Below, one piece after another: positions 51,740 to 60,785 of a DNA stretch of 64,000 nucleotides. Position 1 is the first letter of the stretch. Each line of letters opens with the position of its first letter. Made by a program: the position numbers and the translations under genes. The DNA is from J095 sp964517605 (GTDB lineage: Bacteria; Chloroflexota; Anaerolineae; 4572-78; J111): the NCBI GenBank assembly GCA_964517605.1, contig CAZFCE010000011.1:1-64000 (forward strand). Reading direction: 5' to 3'. The notes beneath the pieces were generated by a model that was given only the letters and a program-made list of their open reading frames with translations, did no database searches and was not told the origin of the DNA.

Positions 51740-53464
51740 ATGGACAAGCCGGGCCTGCATATTGAACGGACAAAATATCGGGTTTATACCATAATGGCCA
51801 TAATGTGCGCCATGACGCTGGTGCTGGTGGCTCAATTGGTGCGCTGGCAGGTGGTTGAGCACTACCGGTTTATTGCCTGGGCTGAAGCCGAGCATCAGGA
51901 TGAGGTGGTTATCCCGCCGCGCCGGGGCGACATTCGTGACCGGAACGGCCATTTGCTGGCCACTGATTTTGTGGAATACGATATTTCGGCCAGCCCGCAA
52001 ATTATTGGCGATCCGCAAAAAACCGCCGGTCGCCTGGCTGAATATTTAAACCTATCCCGCGATGAACTGGCGGCCAAACTCACCAGTAAGGAACTGTGGG
52101 TATCGCTGCAAAACGGCGTGTCGCAGGCCAACGGCGAAGCGATTATGCGGATGGATATTGTGGGCGTACAGGTAGAAACCCGCTCCAAGCGGGTGTACCC
52201 CGAAGGCGATTTGGCCGCGCACGTGCTGGGGTTTGTTAACAGCAACCACAACGGCTTTTACGGCGTGGAAGGTTATTACGATAACATGCTCAAAGGCACG
52301 CCCGGCTTGCTGGCCGGCGAACGCAGCCCCTTTGGCGAGTTGATTCCGCTGGGTTCCAGCCGGTTTGTGCCGCCAACGCCCGGCGCAACGTTGTACCTTA
52401 CCGTTGACCGGGGCGTGCAGTTTGTGATTGAACAGGAAATTGAAAAGGCCGTGCGCAAATACGGCGCGCAGAGCGGTTCGGTGGTGGTGCTTAACCCCAA
52501 AAACGGCGCTGTTTTGGGCCTGGCCGGCTACCCAAAATACAACCCCAACAAATTTAATGAGAGCAATAAGTACCTTTTTGCCGACCCCAACGTGAGTAAC
52601 CAGTACGAACCCGGCTCGGTGTTTAAGATTGTCACTATGGCCGCCGGGCTGGATGCCGCCGTGGTGGGGCCAATGGCCTCGGTGTATGATGGCGGCTCGA
52701 TTGAAGTGGGCGGGCAGGTTATGTACAACTGGGATCGGGTGGGCCACGGCACCGTTGATATGACCGACGTGCTGGCCAAAAGCCTTAATGTGGGCGTGGC
52801 GCAGGTGGCGGTGGCGCTGGGCAAAGATCGGTTTTACACCTACTTAAAACGCTTTGGTTTTGGCCAACTCACCGATGTTGACCTGGCCAACGAAGGCCCC
52901 GGCACGCTCAAAACGCCCATGGATGTGGATTGGCACGAAAGCGACCTGGGTACCAACTCGTTTGGGCAGGGGATTGCTGTTACCCCGCTGCAAATTGCCA
53001 CGGCCATTGCGGCGGTGGCCAACGAAGGGGTGCTCATGAAGCCCTACATTGTGGAGCGGATTGTGGATTCCGAGCGCTCCGTGACCATGCAGCCCACCGT
53101 TATCCGGCAGGCCATCAAAAAAGAAACCGCCGAAACGCTCACCAATATGCTGGTAGATGCTCTGGATCGCGCCGATTCCGAGGCGCAGGTAAAAGGGTAC
53201 CGGGTGGCCGGCAAAACCGGCACGGCGCAAATTCCGGTGCCGGGCGGCTACCACCCCACCCTTACGTTGGCCTCGTTTGCCGGTTTCTTTCCGGCCAGCA
53301 ACCCGCAGGTGCTGGTGCTGGTGATTATAGACCGCCCGGCCACCTCCAAGTGGGGCAGCGAAACCGCCGCGCCCACCTTTCAACGGATTGCCTCGCAATT
53401 GGCGGTAATGCTCAACATTTCACCGGATGATGTGCATGTGGCCATGCAGGGGAGTGATCAATAA
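51740..53464 (+). CDS. Class B penicillin-binding protein (FtsI/SpoVD family)
   Basis: Septal transpeptidase, 574 aa from the ATG at 51740 (a TTG 12 nt earlier is possible). One N-terminal helix (about 15-35), a dimerisation domain starting IPPRRGDIRDRNGHLLATD, and a transpeptidase domain with the catalytic Ser in EPGSVFKIVTM, the SxN motif in AKSLNVGVA and KTGT in AGKTGTAQI. The three motifs are intact, so the enzyme should be active and beta-lactam binding. Overlaps murF by 1 bp (TAATG). The place of murE between this gene and murF is empty. Confidence 0.93.
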   Translation: MDKPGLHIERTKYRVYTIMAIMCAMTLVLVAQLVRWQVVEHYRFIAWAEAEHQDEVVIPPRRGDIRDRNGHLLATDFVEYDISASPQIIGDPQKTAGRLAEYLNLSRDELAAKLTSKELWVSLQNGVSQANGEAIMRMDIVGVQVETRSKRVYPEGDLAAHVLGFVNSNHNGFYGVEGYYDNMLKGTPGLLAGERSPFGELIPLGSSRFVPPTPGATLYLTVDRGVQFVIEQEIEKAVRKYGAQSGSVVVLNPKNGAVLGLAGYPKYNPNKFNESNKYLFADPNVSNQYEPGSVFKIVTMAAGLDAAVVGPMASVYDGGSIEVGGQVMYNWDRVGHGTVDMTDVLAKSLNVGVAQVAVALGKDRFYTYLKRFGFGQLTDVDLANEGPGTLKTPMDVDWHESDLGTNSFGQGIAVTPLQIATAIAAVANEGVLMKPYIVERIVDSERSVTMQPTVIRQAIKKETAETLTNMLVDALDRADSEAQVKGYRVAGKTGTAQIPVPGGYHPTLTLASFAGFFPASNPQVLVLVIIDRPATSKWGSETAAPTFQRIASQLAVMLNISPDDVHVAMQGSDQ

Positions 53465-54924
53465 TGCGCGTATTAACCCTGGCCGATGTCATCAAGGGGC
53501 TAACCGGCCTGGCCGTTGAAGCCCGCCAGCCGATCAGCCGGGTTACGGTGGATTCGCGGCAGGCCGAAGCCGGCTCGTTGTTTGTGGCCATGCCCGGCGA
53601 AAACCTGGACGGCCATCAATTTATAGCCGATGCCTTTGGGCGCGGGGCGCTGGCGGCCATTGTGCAGCGGCCCGTGCCGGGTGTTCAAACGGTGGCGGCG
53701 GCGCAAGCCGGCGTTGAACAGATGGCGCAAGCCATCAAAAATCCGCCGGTGTGTTTTTGGGTAGAAAGCAGTCTGGCCGGGTTGCAGCAGGTGGCGGCCT
53801 ACTGGCGCAATCAATTTAACCCGCGGGTAATTGGCGTGACCGGCAGCGTGGGCAAAAGCACCACCAAAGAACTGTTAGCCGGCGTGTTGGACACCCGTTT
53901 TGTCACCCTTAAAAACGAGGGCAACTTTAACAACGAAATCGGGTTGCCGCTAACGCTGCTCAACCTGAACAGTTTACACCAGCGGGTGGTGCTGGAAATG
54001 GGTATGTACGCCGTGGGCGAAATTGCCCTGCTGTGCCAGCTTGCCCGCCCGCATGTGGGCGTAGTAACCAACGTTGGCCCCGTTCATTTGGAGCGGTTGG
54101 GCACCATTGAGCGGATTGCCCAGGCCAAATCGGAGTTGGTGCAGGCGTTGCCCGCCGACGGTGGGGTGGCGGTGCTTAATTACGACGACCCGCTGGTGCG
54201 CCCAATGGCTCAATTAACCCAGGCCAATGTGTTTACCTATGGGCTATCGCCGGAGGCCGATTTGTGGGCCAGCGACGTGCAAAGCGCCGGGCTGGAAGGC
54301 ATTCGGTTTGTGCTGCACTACCAGGGCGAGCGCATCCATGTGCGGCTGCCGCTGCTGGGGCGGCACAGCGTGCACACCGCGCTGCGAGCGGCGCTGGTGG
54401 GGCTGGTTGAAGGGCTGCACTGGGATGAAATTGTGTCGGGGTTGCAATCTTTGCCCAGCACGGCCCAGTTGCGCCTGTTTGCCGTGCCGGGGCCAAACCA
54501 ATCAACTTTATTGGATGATACTTACAACGCCAGCCCGGCCTCTACCATTGCCGCGCTGAATTTGCTGGATGATTTAACGGCGGCCCGCAAAATTGCCGTG
54601 CTGGGCGATATGATGGAATTGGGCAGCTTTGAAGAAGAAGGCCACCGCAAAGTGGGCTGCCGCGCCGCCGGTATTGTGGATATATTGATGACCGTTGGCC
54701 CGCGCGCCCGGCTGATTGCCGCCGAAGCCCGCGCCTGCGGCCTGCCGCCGGACGCAGTGCTGGAGTTTGAAACCAACCAGGCCGCCATTGAGGCGCTTGG
54801 AGAAATTTTAAAGCCGGATACGCTGGTGTTGGTCAAAGGCTCAAACTCGCAGCGAATGTACGAAATTGTGGCCGCGCTCACCGTGCAAAAATCGCCCGGC
54901 GGCGCAAAAGATGCAGCAAATTAA
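53464..54924 (+). CDS. murF: UDP-MurNAc-tripeptide:D-Ala-D-Ala ligase
   Basis: Adds D-Ala-D-Ala to the UDP-MurNAc tripeptide. The 486-aa protein has the N-terminal ISRVTVDSRQAEAGSLFVAM, the ATP loop GVTGSVGKSTTKELLAGVL, NNEIGLPLTLLNL, and DDTYNASPASTIAALNLL, which distinguish MurF from MurE. AVLGDMMELGSFEEEGHRKVG near 380-400 is also a MurF hallmark. It is an ordinary single MurF, not a MurE-MurF fusion. Its start codon overlaps the stop of the PBP gene. Confidence 0.95.
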   Translation: MRVLTLADVIKGLTGLAVEARQPISRVTVDSRQAEAGSLFVAMPGENLDGHQFIADAFGRGALAAIVQRPVPGVQTVAAAQAGVEQMAQAIKNPPVCFWVESSLAGLQQVAAYWRNQFNPRVIGVTGSVGKSTTKELLAGVLDTRFVTLKNEGNFNNEIGLPLTLLNLNSLHQRVVLEMGMYAVGEIALLCQLARPHVGVVTNVGPVHLERLGTIERIAQAKSELVQALPADGGVAVLNYDDPLVRPMAQLTQANVFTYGLSPEADLWASDVQSAGLEGIRFVLHYQGERIHVRLPLLGRHSVHTALRAALVGLVEGLHWDEIVSGLQSLPSTAQLRLFAVPGPNQSTLLDDTYNASPASTIAALNLLDDLTAARKIAVLGDMMELGSFEEEGHRKVGCRAAGIVDILMTVGPRARLIAAEARACGLPPDAVLEFETNQAAIEALGEILKPDTLVLVKGSNSQRMYEIVAALTVQKSPGGAKDAAN

Positions 54925-54943
54925 AGGGGCAAACCGTTAAGCT

Positions 54944-55921
54944 ATGGCTTATTCACTCACACTCGGCGCCATTTCGTTTTTGCTGGCGGTTATTTGGGGG
55001 CAACCCCTTATTAACCTGCTGCGGCAATACGGCGTGGGCAAAGGCATCCGCATTGAAGGGCCAAGCACGCACCAGGTAAAAACCGGCACGCCCACAATGG
55101 GCGGCATCATGATTTTAATCCCGGTGCTGGTGATTACGGGCGTGCTCAACGTGGCTAATTTGCTGGATATTACCCTGATTGGCCGCTCGGTGCTGGTGCC
55201 AATGGGCGTAATGGTGGCGTTTGGGTTGCTGGGCGCGGTAGATGATTTGATGGGCGTAAAGGTAATCACCTCCGGCATGTCGGCCCGCACCAAACTGGCA
55301 TGGCAGGTTTTATTTGCCGCCATCACCGCCCTGTTTTTGCACTACGCCCTTGATTTGCGCAGCATTGCCATTCCCGGCATTGCCCAAAAAATAGATATTG
55401 GCTGGCTGTATATTCCCGTGGCTATGTTCATTATTGTGAGCATGTCAAACGCGGTTAACCTCACCGATGGCCTGGACGGTTTGGCCGGCAGTATTGCGGC
55501 GGTGGCGTTTACGGCCTACGGGGTGATTGCTTTTTTACAGGGACAAATTTGGCTGGTGGCGTTTGTGTTTACCGTGGTGGGCGCAATTTTAGCCTTTCTG
55601 TGGTACAACGCCTACCCCGCCGAACTGTTTATGGGTGATACCGGCTCACTGGCGTTGGGCGCTACGCTGGCCGTAACCGCCCTGATGACCGGCCAGTGGT
55701 TACTGCTGCCGGTGGTGGGGCTAATGTTTGTGGCCGAGAATCTCTCGGTGGTTTTGCAGGTGTCATATTTTAAACTTACGGGAGGTAAGCGTCTATTTAA
55801 AATGGCTCCGTTACACCATCATTTTGAACTGTTGGGCTGGTCCGAAACACACGTGACCCAACGGTTTTGGTTGATTGGCATTTTATCGGCCATGTTAGGC
55901 ATTGCGCTGGCTTTAATTTAG
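54944..55921 (+). CDS. mraY: Phospho-MurNAc-pentapeptide transferase
   Basis: Makes lipid I by moving phospho-MurNAc-pentapeptide to undecaprenyl phosphate. The 325-aa protein has ten hydrophobic segments and catalytic strings GAVDDLMGV (Asp pair), NAVNLTDGLDGLAGS, AYPAELFMGDTGSLALG and MAPLHHHFELLGWSE. All expected active-site residues are visible. It lies between murF and a small unknown gene. Confidence 0.95.
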   Translation: MAYSLTLGAISFLLAVIWGQPLINLLRQYGVGKGIRIEGPSTHQVKTGTPTMGGIMILIPVLVITGVLNVANLLDITLIGRSVLVPMGVMVAFGLLGAVDDLMGVKVITSGMSARTKLAWQVLFAAITALFLHYALDLRSIAIPGIAQKIDIGWLYIPVAMFIIVSMSNAVNLTDGLDGLAGSIAAVAFTAYGVIAFLQGQIWLVAFVFTVVGAILAFLWYNAYPAELFMGDTGSLALGATLAVTALMTGQWLLLPVVGLMFVAENLSVVLQVSYFKLTGGKRLFKMAPLHHHFELLGWSETHVTQRFWLIGILSAMLGIALALI

Positions 55922-56014
55922 CCCGGCCCGCTTTTGGGGGGAAAGATGACCGGCGCTTCATTGAATTTATCTAATCAAAGTTTTACGTTGAACCAACAAG
56001 GAGGATCACCCAAA

Positions 56015-56290
56015 ATGTCTCATTTGCAGCTTGTGAATAATGGCCACCGCCGCCCGGAATTAGTGAAATCGGCCAAAAAGAATGAGCAAGAAGCCACCTA
56101 CTATGCCGCGTTAGAACTGGTGGCTCAAATTGATGAAGAATTAACCCGTGGGGTACGCCACTACCGCACCAAAGCCGGACGGCTGCTCACCACTCTGGAT
56201 GAAGTGGTGCTGGCTATTTTAGATGACAACCTGCTGCTCTCCGCCGAACGCGATTTGATGTGGCAAATGCCGCAAGAATTGGCGGCCTAA
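56015..56290 (+). CDS. Small soluble protein of unknown function in the dcw cluster
   Basis: A 91-aa acidic protein placed between mraY and murD. The ATG at 56015 has a strong AAGGAGG 10 nt upstream; an ATG at 55946 behind GGGGGGAAAG is an alternative that adds 23 residues. The sequence is predicted mainly helical (ALELVAQIDEELTRGVRHYR, LLTTLDEVVLAILDDN) without membrane segments. I do not recognise a family. Tight placement in the cluster suggests a cell-wall or division-related role. Confidence 0.6.
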   Translation: MSHLQLVNNGHRRPELVKSAKKNEQEATYYAALELVAQIDEELTRGVRHYRTKAGRLLTTLDEVVLAILDDNLLLSAERDLMWQMPQELAA

Positions 56291-56323
56291 AATTTAACGG
56301 CAAAGGCTCAGAAAGGCCCAAAA

Positions 56324-57757
56324 ATGGCAGACATTGGCGTATTGGCCGGGGTGCGGGTGTTAATTGTTGGCCTGGGGCGCGAAGGCGTGGCGCTGGCTAC
56401 TTACCTGGCCGGCCACGGCGTGGCCGTTACCGCCACCGATATGCAATCCGAGGCGCAACTGGGGCCGGCGGCAGCTACTCTGCGCGCCGCCGGGGTAACG
56501 CTGGAGTTGGGCCGGCACCCCGATTGGCTGCTGGCTAACACCGATTTACTGCTGGTTAGCCCTGGCGTACCGCCGGAAATCCCCTTTTTAGAGCAGGCCC
56601 GGCAGCTTCACCTCCCGTTCAGCACCGAAAGCCGGCTGTTTTGTTACCTGTGCCCGGCACCCATTGTGGCCATTACCGGCTCCAGCGGCAAAACCACCAC
56701 CACCACGCTGGTGGGCAAAATGCTGGAAGCCGAAGGCTTAAAAACTTGGGTGGGCGGTAACATCGGGCTGCCGCTGATTCAGGTGGTGGATGAGATTGCG
56801 CCGCACGATAAAGTAGTGATGGAATTGAGCAGCTTTCAACTGGAATACTTTCATCCCCAACCCGTTCCGGCTCATTTGCCGCAGTTGGCCGGCTTGCTGG
56901 CCGGCTGGAGTCCGCCGGTGGCCGCTATTTTAAACATCACGCCCAATCACCTGGATCGCCACCCGTCCATGAAGCATTACGTGCGGGCCAAACGGGCCGG
57001 CATTGATTACCAGGAGCCGGATGGCGTGCTGGTGCTGGGGCTGGACAACGATATGACCCGCACCATCGGCTATCAGTTTGGCGATAAAGTAAAATGGTTT
57101 AGCCTTGAGGCGCACATGCCGGGCGGAGCCGGGGTGTACCAAAAATCGCTGGCATTTTTTAATGCCGAAGGGCGCGCCGAGCCGATTATGCCGGTGGCCG
57201 AGGTAAAGTTGCGCGGTCGGCATAACCTGGCCAATATTCTGGCGGCCTGTTTGCTGGCCCGTGAGGCGGGCGCTTCGGTGGCGGCCATGCGCCAGGTTGC
57301 CGCCACTTTTACCGGCGTGGAACACCGGCTGCAACTGGTGCGAGAAGTTAACCGGGTGCAGTACTTCAACGACAGCATCTCCACCAGCCCGGAGCGGATG
57401 ATTGCCGCCCTGCGCTCGTTTTCTGAGCCGATTGTGCTGCTGGCCGGTGGCCGCGACAAACACCTGCCCTGGGAAGAGGCCGCGCGGCTAATGCACAGCA
57501 CCGCCTGGCAGATTGTTCTGTTTGGCGAGGCGGCCCCGCTCATTCAGCGGGCGCTGGATAACGCCCGCCAAACCGCAACCGGCCACCTGTCGCAGGTTCA
57601 CCGCTGCGCCACTTTAGAGGAGGCGGTGCAACTGGCTACTCAATTGGCCCGGCCCGGCGACGTAGTGCTGTTATCGCCCGGTTGCGCCAGTTTTGATCTG
57701 TTTCCCAGTTACACCCAGCGCGGCAGCCGTTTTGCCGGGCTGGTCAACGAGTTATAA
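56324..57757 (+). CDS. murD: UDP-MurNAc-L-Ala:D-Glu ligase
   Basis: Adds D-Glu to UDP-MurNAc-L-Ala. The 477-aa protein starts with a UDP-binding fold (VRVLIVGLGREGVALATYLA), then the ATP loop AITGSSGKTTTTTLVGKML, VVMELSSFQLE, and NITPNHLDRHPSM, typical of MurD. YFNDSISTSPERMIAALRSF and LLAGGRDKHLPWEEAA near the C-terminal domain complete the family pattern. It follows the small orf by 33 bp and precedes ftsW by 8 bp. Confidence 0.95.
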   Translation: MADIGVLAGVRVLIVGLGREGVALATYLAGHGVAVTATDMQSEAQLGPAAATLRAAGVTLELGRHPDWLLANTDLLLVSPGVPPEIPFLEQARQLHLPFSTESRLFCYLCPAPIVAITGSSGKTTTTTLVGKMLEAEGLKTWVGGNIGLPLIQVVDEIAPHDKVVMELSSFQLEYFHPQPVPAHLPQLAGLLAGWSPPVAAILNITPNHLDRHPSMKHYVRAKRAGIDYQEPDGVLVLGLDNDMTRTIGYQFGDKVKWFSLEAHMPGGAGVYQKSLAFFNAEGRAEPIMPVAEVKLRGRHNLANILAACLLAREAGASVAAMRQVAATFTGVEHRLQLVREVNRVQYFNDSISTSPERMIAALRSFSEPIVLLAGGRDKHLPWEEAARLMHSTAWQIVLFGEAAPLIQRALDNARQTATGHLSQVHRCATLEEAVQLATQLARPGDVVLLSPGCASFDLFPSYTQRGSRFAGLVNEL

Positions 57758-57765
57758 ACCGGATT

Positions 57766-58980
57766 ATGTCGCAACCTAAAACGGACGATATTCATAAATT
57801 TGATTACATGCTGGTGGTGGCGGTGGCGGCCCTGTTAATTTTAGGGCTGATGATGATTTACAGCGCCACCTTTGCTTTGGGCTACCAATTGTACAAGCAA
57901 CCTACCTACTACTTTATCCGGCAGTTGCTCTTTTTGGGGGTGGGTATTTTGGCGATGCTGGTTTTTGCCAAAGTTGAATACCACGTGTGGCAAAGGTTTT
58001 CGGTGCCGATTATGGCCGTAAATCTGGGGTTGCTCATTTTGGTGCTGGTGATTGGCCAGGTAACTTTTGGGGCGCAGCGCTGGTTGTTCAACGGCTCCAT
58101 TCAGCCTTCGGAGTTTACCAAGCTGGCGGTAATTATTTACATCGCGGCCTGGTTGTCGTCTAAAGGCGATCAGATTAAAAAAGTAAGTTACGGGCTGGTG
58201 CCATTTGCCATTTTGCTGGGCGTAATTGTGGGGTTGATTTTACTGCAAAAAGATTTGGGCACGGCGTTGCTCATTGCCATTACGGCGCTGGCCATGTTTT
58301 TTGTGGCCGGGGGCAACCTGCTGCAAATTGTTATGGGGCTAATGTTGGGGTTGCTAACGCTGGCGCTGCTGATTGTTCGCACCCCGTACCGGCTGGCGCG
58401 GATTACCTCGTTTTTAGACCCGCTCAACCGCGACCCGCTGGGCGATGGCTACCAAATCCGGCAAATTCTCATTGCGTTGGGGTCGGGCGGCCTGACCGGG
58501 TTGGGGCTGGGAGCCAGCCGCCAAAAATTTGGCTACATTCCGGCCTCGCACACCGACGGTATTTTTGCCGTTTTAGGCGAAGAGTTGGGGCTGATTGGCT
58601 GCCTGGTAGTGATTGGGCTGTTTGCTTTTTTGGCCTATCGCGGGTTTAAAATTGCGCTGGCCGCGCCGGATTTATTTGGCACGGTGCTGGCATCGGGCAT
58701 TACCTGTAGCCTTATCTTTCAGGCGATTGTTAACATTGGGGTGGTTACGGCCAGTATTCCTTTTACCGGCATAACCCTGCCCCTGTTCAGTTTTGGCGGC
58801 TCGTCGCTGGTGGTGAGCATGGCCAGTGTGGGCTTGCTGCTGGCGGTTTCGCGGCGCACCATGCCGGCCAACCCCAAAGATAAAGAGGAACTCCATGAGA
58901 TTGATCATCTCCGGGGGCGGAACCGGGGGACACGTGTATCCGGCTCTGGCCGCCGTGCCCGGCCTAACCCGGCTGTGTAA
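57766..58980 (+). CDS. ftsW: Septal peptidoglycan polymerase FtsW (SEDS family)
   Basis: Glycan-strand polymerase of division, 404 aa, ten hydrophobic segments. Motifs: LLILGLMMIYSAT, FGAQRWLFNGSIQPSEFTKLA, LLQKDLGTALLI, GDGYQIRQILIALGSGGLTGLGLG, HTDGIFAVLGEELGLIG and PFTGITLPLFSFGGSSLV. Its cognate PBP is encoded five genes upstream. The last 28 codons overlap murG by 86 bp in another frame and encode a basic Arg-rich tail (LRGRNRGTRVSGSGRRARP), which looks like an extension gained by stop-codon loss. Confidence 0.95.
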   Translation: MSQPKTDDIHKFDYMLVVAVAALLILGLMMIYSATFALGYQLYKQPTYYFIRQLLFLGVGILAMLVFAKVEYHVWQRFSVPIMAVNLGLLILVLVIGQVTFGAQRWLFNGSIQPSEFTKLAVIIYIAAWLSSKGDQIKKVSYGLVPFAILLGVIVGLILLQKDLGTALLIAITALAMFFVAGGNLLQIVMGLMLGLLTLALLIVRTPYRLARITSFLDPLNRDPLGDGYQIRQILIALGSGGLTGLGLGASRQKFGYIPASHTDGIFAVLGEELGLIGCLVVIGLFAFLAYRGFKIALAAPDLFGTVLASGITCSLIFQAIVNIGVVTASIPFTGITLPLFSFGGSSLVVSMASVGLLLAVSRRTMPANPKDKEELHEIDHLRGRNRGTRVSGSGRRARPNPAV

Positions 58981-60013
58981 CCAGGCCGGCGAAGAGGCCC
59001 AAATTTTGTGGGTGGGCAGCCAGGGCGGTATGGAGCAAGCTCTGGTTGAACGGGCCGGTTTAAAAATTCAATTGATTTCGGCGGTGGGGGTGCGCGGCAA
59101 AAATCCGGTGGCGGCGGCGCAAAGTTTGGCAACGCAGTACCGGGGCTACGGCCAAAGCCGGGACATTATCCGGCAATTTCAACCCGAAGCCGTATTTGTG
59201 ACCGGCGGCTATGTGTGCGTGCCGGTTACGTTGGCCGCCCGCCGGGCCGGGGTGCCGGTGCTCATTTACCTGCCCGATATTGAGCCGGGGCTGGCTATTA
59301 AATTTTTGGCCCGCTTTGCCCAACGGGTGGCCGTAACCACGCCCGACAGCCAAAAATTTTTCCGGCCCGGCCAGACGGTTGTCACCGGCTATCCGGTGCG
59401 CCCGGAATTGCTCCAGCAGCCGGATCAAAGCGCGGCTCGCCGCCGGCTCAACTTGGATGACGACTCGCCGGTGTTGCTGGTGTTTGGCGGCAGCAGGGGC
59501 GCGCGGAGCATTAACCAGGCCGTAACTGCCGCCATTGAGGATTTTCTGGGGGCGGCCCAGATGGTGCATATTACCGGCCCGCTCGATTTTAGCCAGGTGC
59601 AGGCCCGCCGGGCGGCGCTGCCGGCGCAGCAGCAGGCCCGGTATCACGTGTTTGAATATTTGCACCAGGAAATGACCGCGGCGCTGCTTTCGGCCAGTTT
59701 GGTGGTGTCGCGGGCTGGAGCCAGCGTGTTGGGCGAGTTTCCGGTGATTGGCCTGCCGGCTATTTTAGCGCCGTATCCCTACGCGGGCACGCATCAGGCG
59801 CTCAATGCCAATTATTTGGCCCGCCACGGCGCGGCGGTAGTAATTAATGATGCCGATTTGGCGCGCACTCTAAAAGAAACCGCGCTCAATTTGATAACAA
59901 ATCCGCAAAAGTTGCAGCACATGAGCCAGGCAAGCCGGGCGTTGGCCCAACCCAACGCCGCCGACCAACTGGCGCAGGAAATTTTGGAGGTACGAACCCG
60001 TGGTACAGATTAA
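58895..60013 (+). CDS. murG: UDP-GlcNAc:lipid I GlcNAc transferase
   Basis: Adds GlcNAc to lipid I to give lipid II at the inner face of the membrane. The 372-aa GT-B protein opens with MRLIISGGGTGGHVYPALA, then WVGSQGGMEQALVERAG, TGGYVCVPVTLAARRAGVP, LVFGGSRGARSINQAV and VSRAGASVLGEFPVIGLPAILAPYP. The ATG at 58895 has AAAGAGGAA upstream, although it lies inside the end of ftsW. Its own 3' end overlaps the next gene by 14 bp. Confidence 0.95.
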   Translation: MRLIISGGGTGGHVYPALAAVPGLTRLCNQAGEEAQILWVGSQGGMEQALVERAGLKIQLISAVGVRGKNPVAAAQSLATQYRGYGQSRDIIRQFQPEAVFVTGGYVCVPVTLAARRAGVPVLIYLPDIEPGLAIKFLARFAQRVAVTTPDSQKFFRPGQTVVTGYPVRPELLQQPDQSAARRRLNLDDDSPVLLVFGGSRGARSINQAVTAAIEDFLGAAQMVHITGPLDFSQVQARRAALPAQQQARYHVFEYLHQEMTAALLSASLVVSRAGASVLGEFPVIGLPAILAPYPYAGTHQALNANYLARHGAAVVINDADLARTLKETALNLITNPQKLQHMSQASRALAQPNAADQLAQEILEVRTRGTD

Positions 60014-60734
60014 TTGGACGGCACTCACGTTAGCGGTAATTGCCCTGTTTGCCCTGTCGGGCTTTTTTAGGGGCTGGTGGAAAGAGGCTATCACAACGGC
60101 TTTTCTGGCGGCGTTGGTGTTTTTGTTGTCTACCCCAACGCTGGCGAAAGCCGGAGTAGATGGCGTTAATAAACTGGTGGAGTTGTTATGGAAGTTCATT
60201 CCCGGTTCGGTGCTGCCCACCGTAGAAACGGTATTCAATGTAACGGCGGGCCAAATTCCGGCGCTTGATGCCGGCAGCGCCGGCACCTGGCTGATTGTGC
60301 TGGTGTTGTTTGTGGCCGCCTCGGTGGTGATTACCCGCTCCAGCCTGCCCAATTACGGAGCCGGCATGGGTTACGCGGTCAGGCCGACGGCCAGTATTTT
60401 TGGGGGCTTGTTGGGCGGCCTTAACGGTTTTGTGGCGATGGGGTTAGTCCACGAATATCTGGATGGGCGCAGCCTGCCGGGCGGCGGTCAATCTGCGGTG
60501 GGGTTGGCTACGGCCACCACTCAGGCGGTGGCTCGCTCTGGCGTAACGTTAACCGCCACCAATGCGCCGTCTATCACTATTTTAGATAGTTACATCCCCT
60601 GGATATTGGTTCTGGTTGGAGTGGGCGTGCTGATCATGGCCCTGAACAGCCGGGTGGGATACCAAAAGAGCAGTAACGGCTACAGAAAATTTTATGGCAA
60701 ACAGCCCTACGGTTATCAAAAATACGGCAAGTAA
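60000..60734 (+). CDS. CvpA-like multi-pass membrane protein, paralogue 1
   Basis: A 244-aa protein starting GTG 60000 with GGAGG about 8 nt upstream, overlapping murG by 14 bp. The opening INWTALTLAVIALFALSGFFRGWWKEAITT resembles CvpA-type proteins (membrane helix, G-x-x-x-G-W-x-E). About four hydrophobic segments, then FGGLLGGLNGFVAMGL, EYLDGRSLPG, a non-membrane stretch and a final helix before a Tyr/Gly/Lys-rich cytoplasmic tail (YGKQPYGYQKYGK). A close paralogue follows. Role in cell-wall synthesis is inferred only from placement between murG and murC. Confidence 0.7.
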   Translation: MVQINWTALTLAVIALFALSGFFRGWWKEAITTAFLAALVFLLSTPTLAKAGVDGVNKLVELLWKFIPGSVLPTVETVFNVTAGQIPALDAGSAGTWLIVLVLFVAASVVITRSSLPNYGAGMGYAVRPTASIFGGLLGGLNGFVAMGLVHEYLDGRSLPGGGQSAVGLATATTQAVARSGVTLTATNAPSITILDSYIPWILVLVGVGVLIMALNSRVGYQKSSNGYRKFYGKQPYGYQKYGK

Positions 60735-60785
60735 CTTTTATTTAATTTTTTAACTGCGTTTTTAGCGTGGGCACAGGTTAACATT

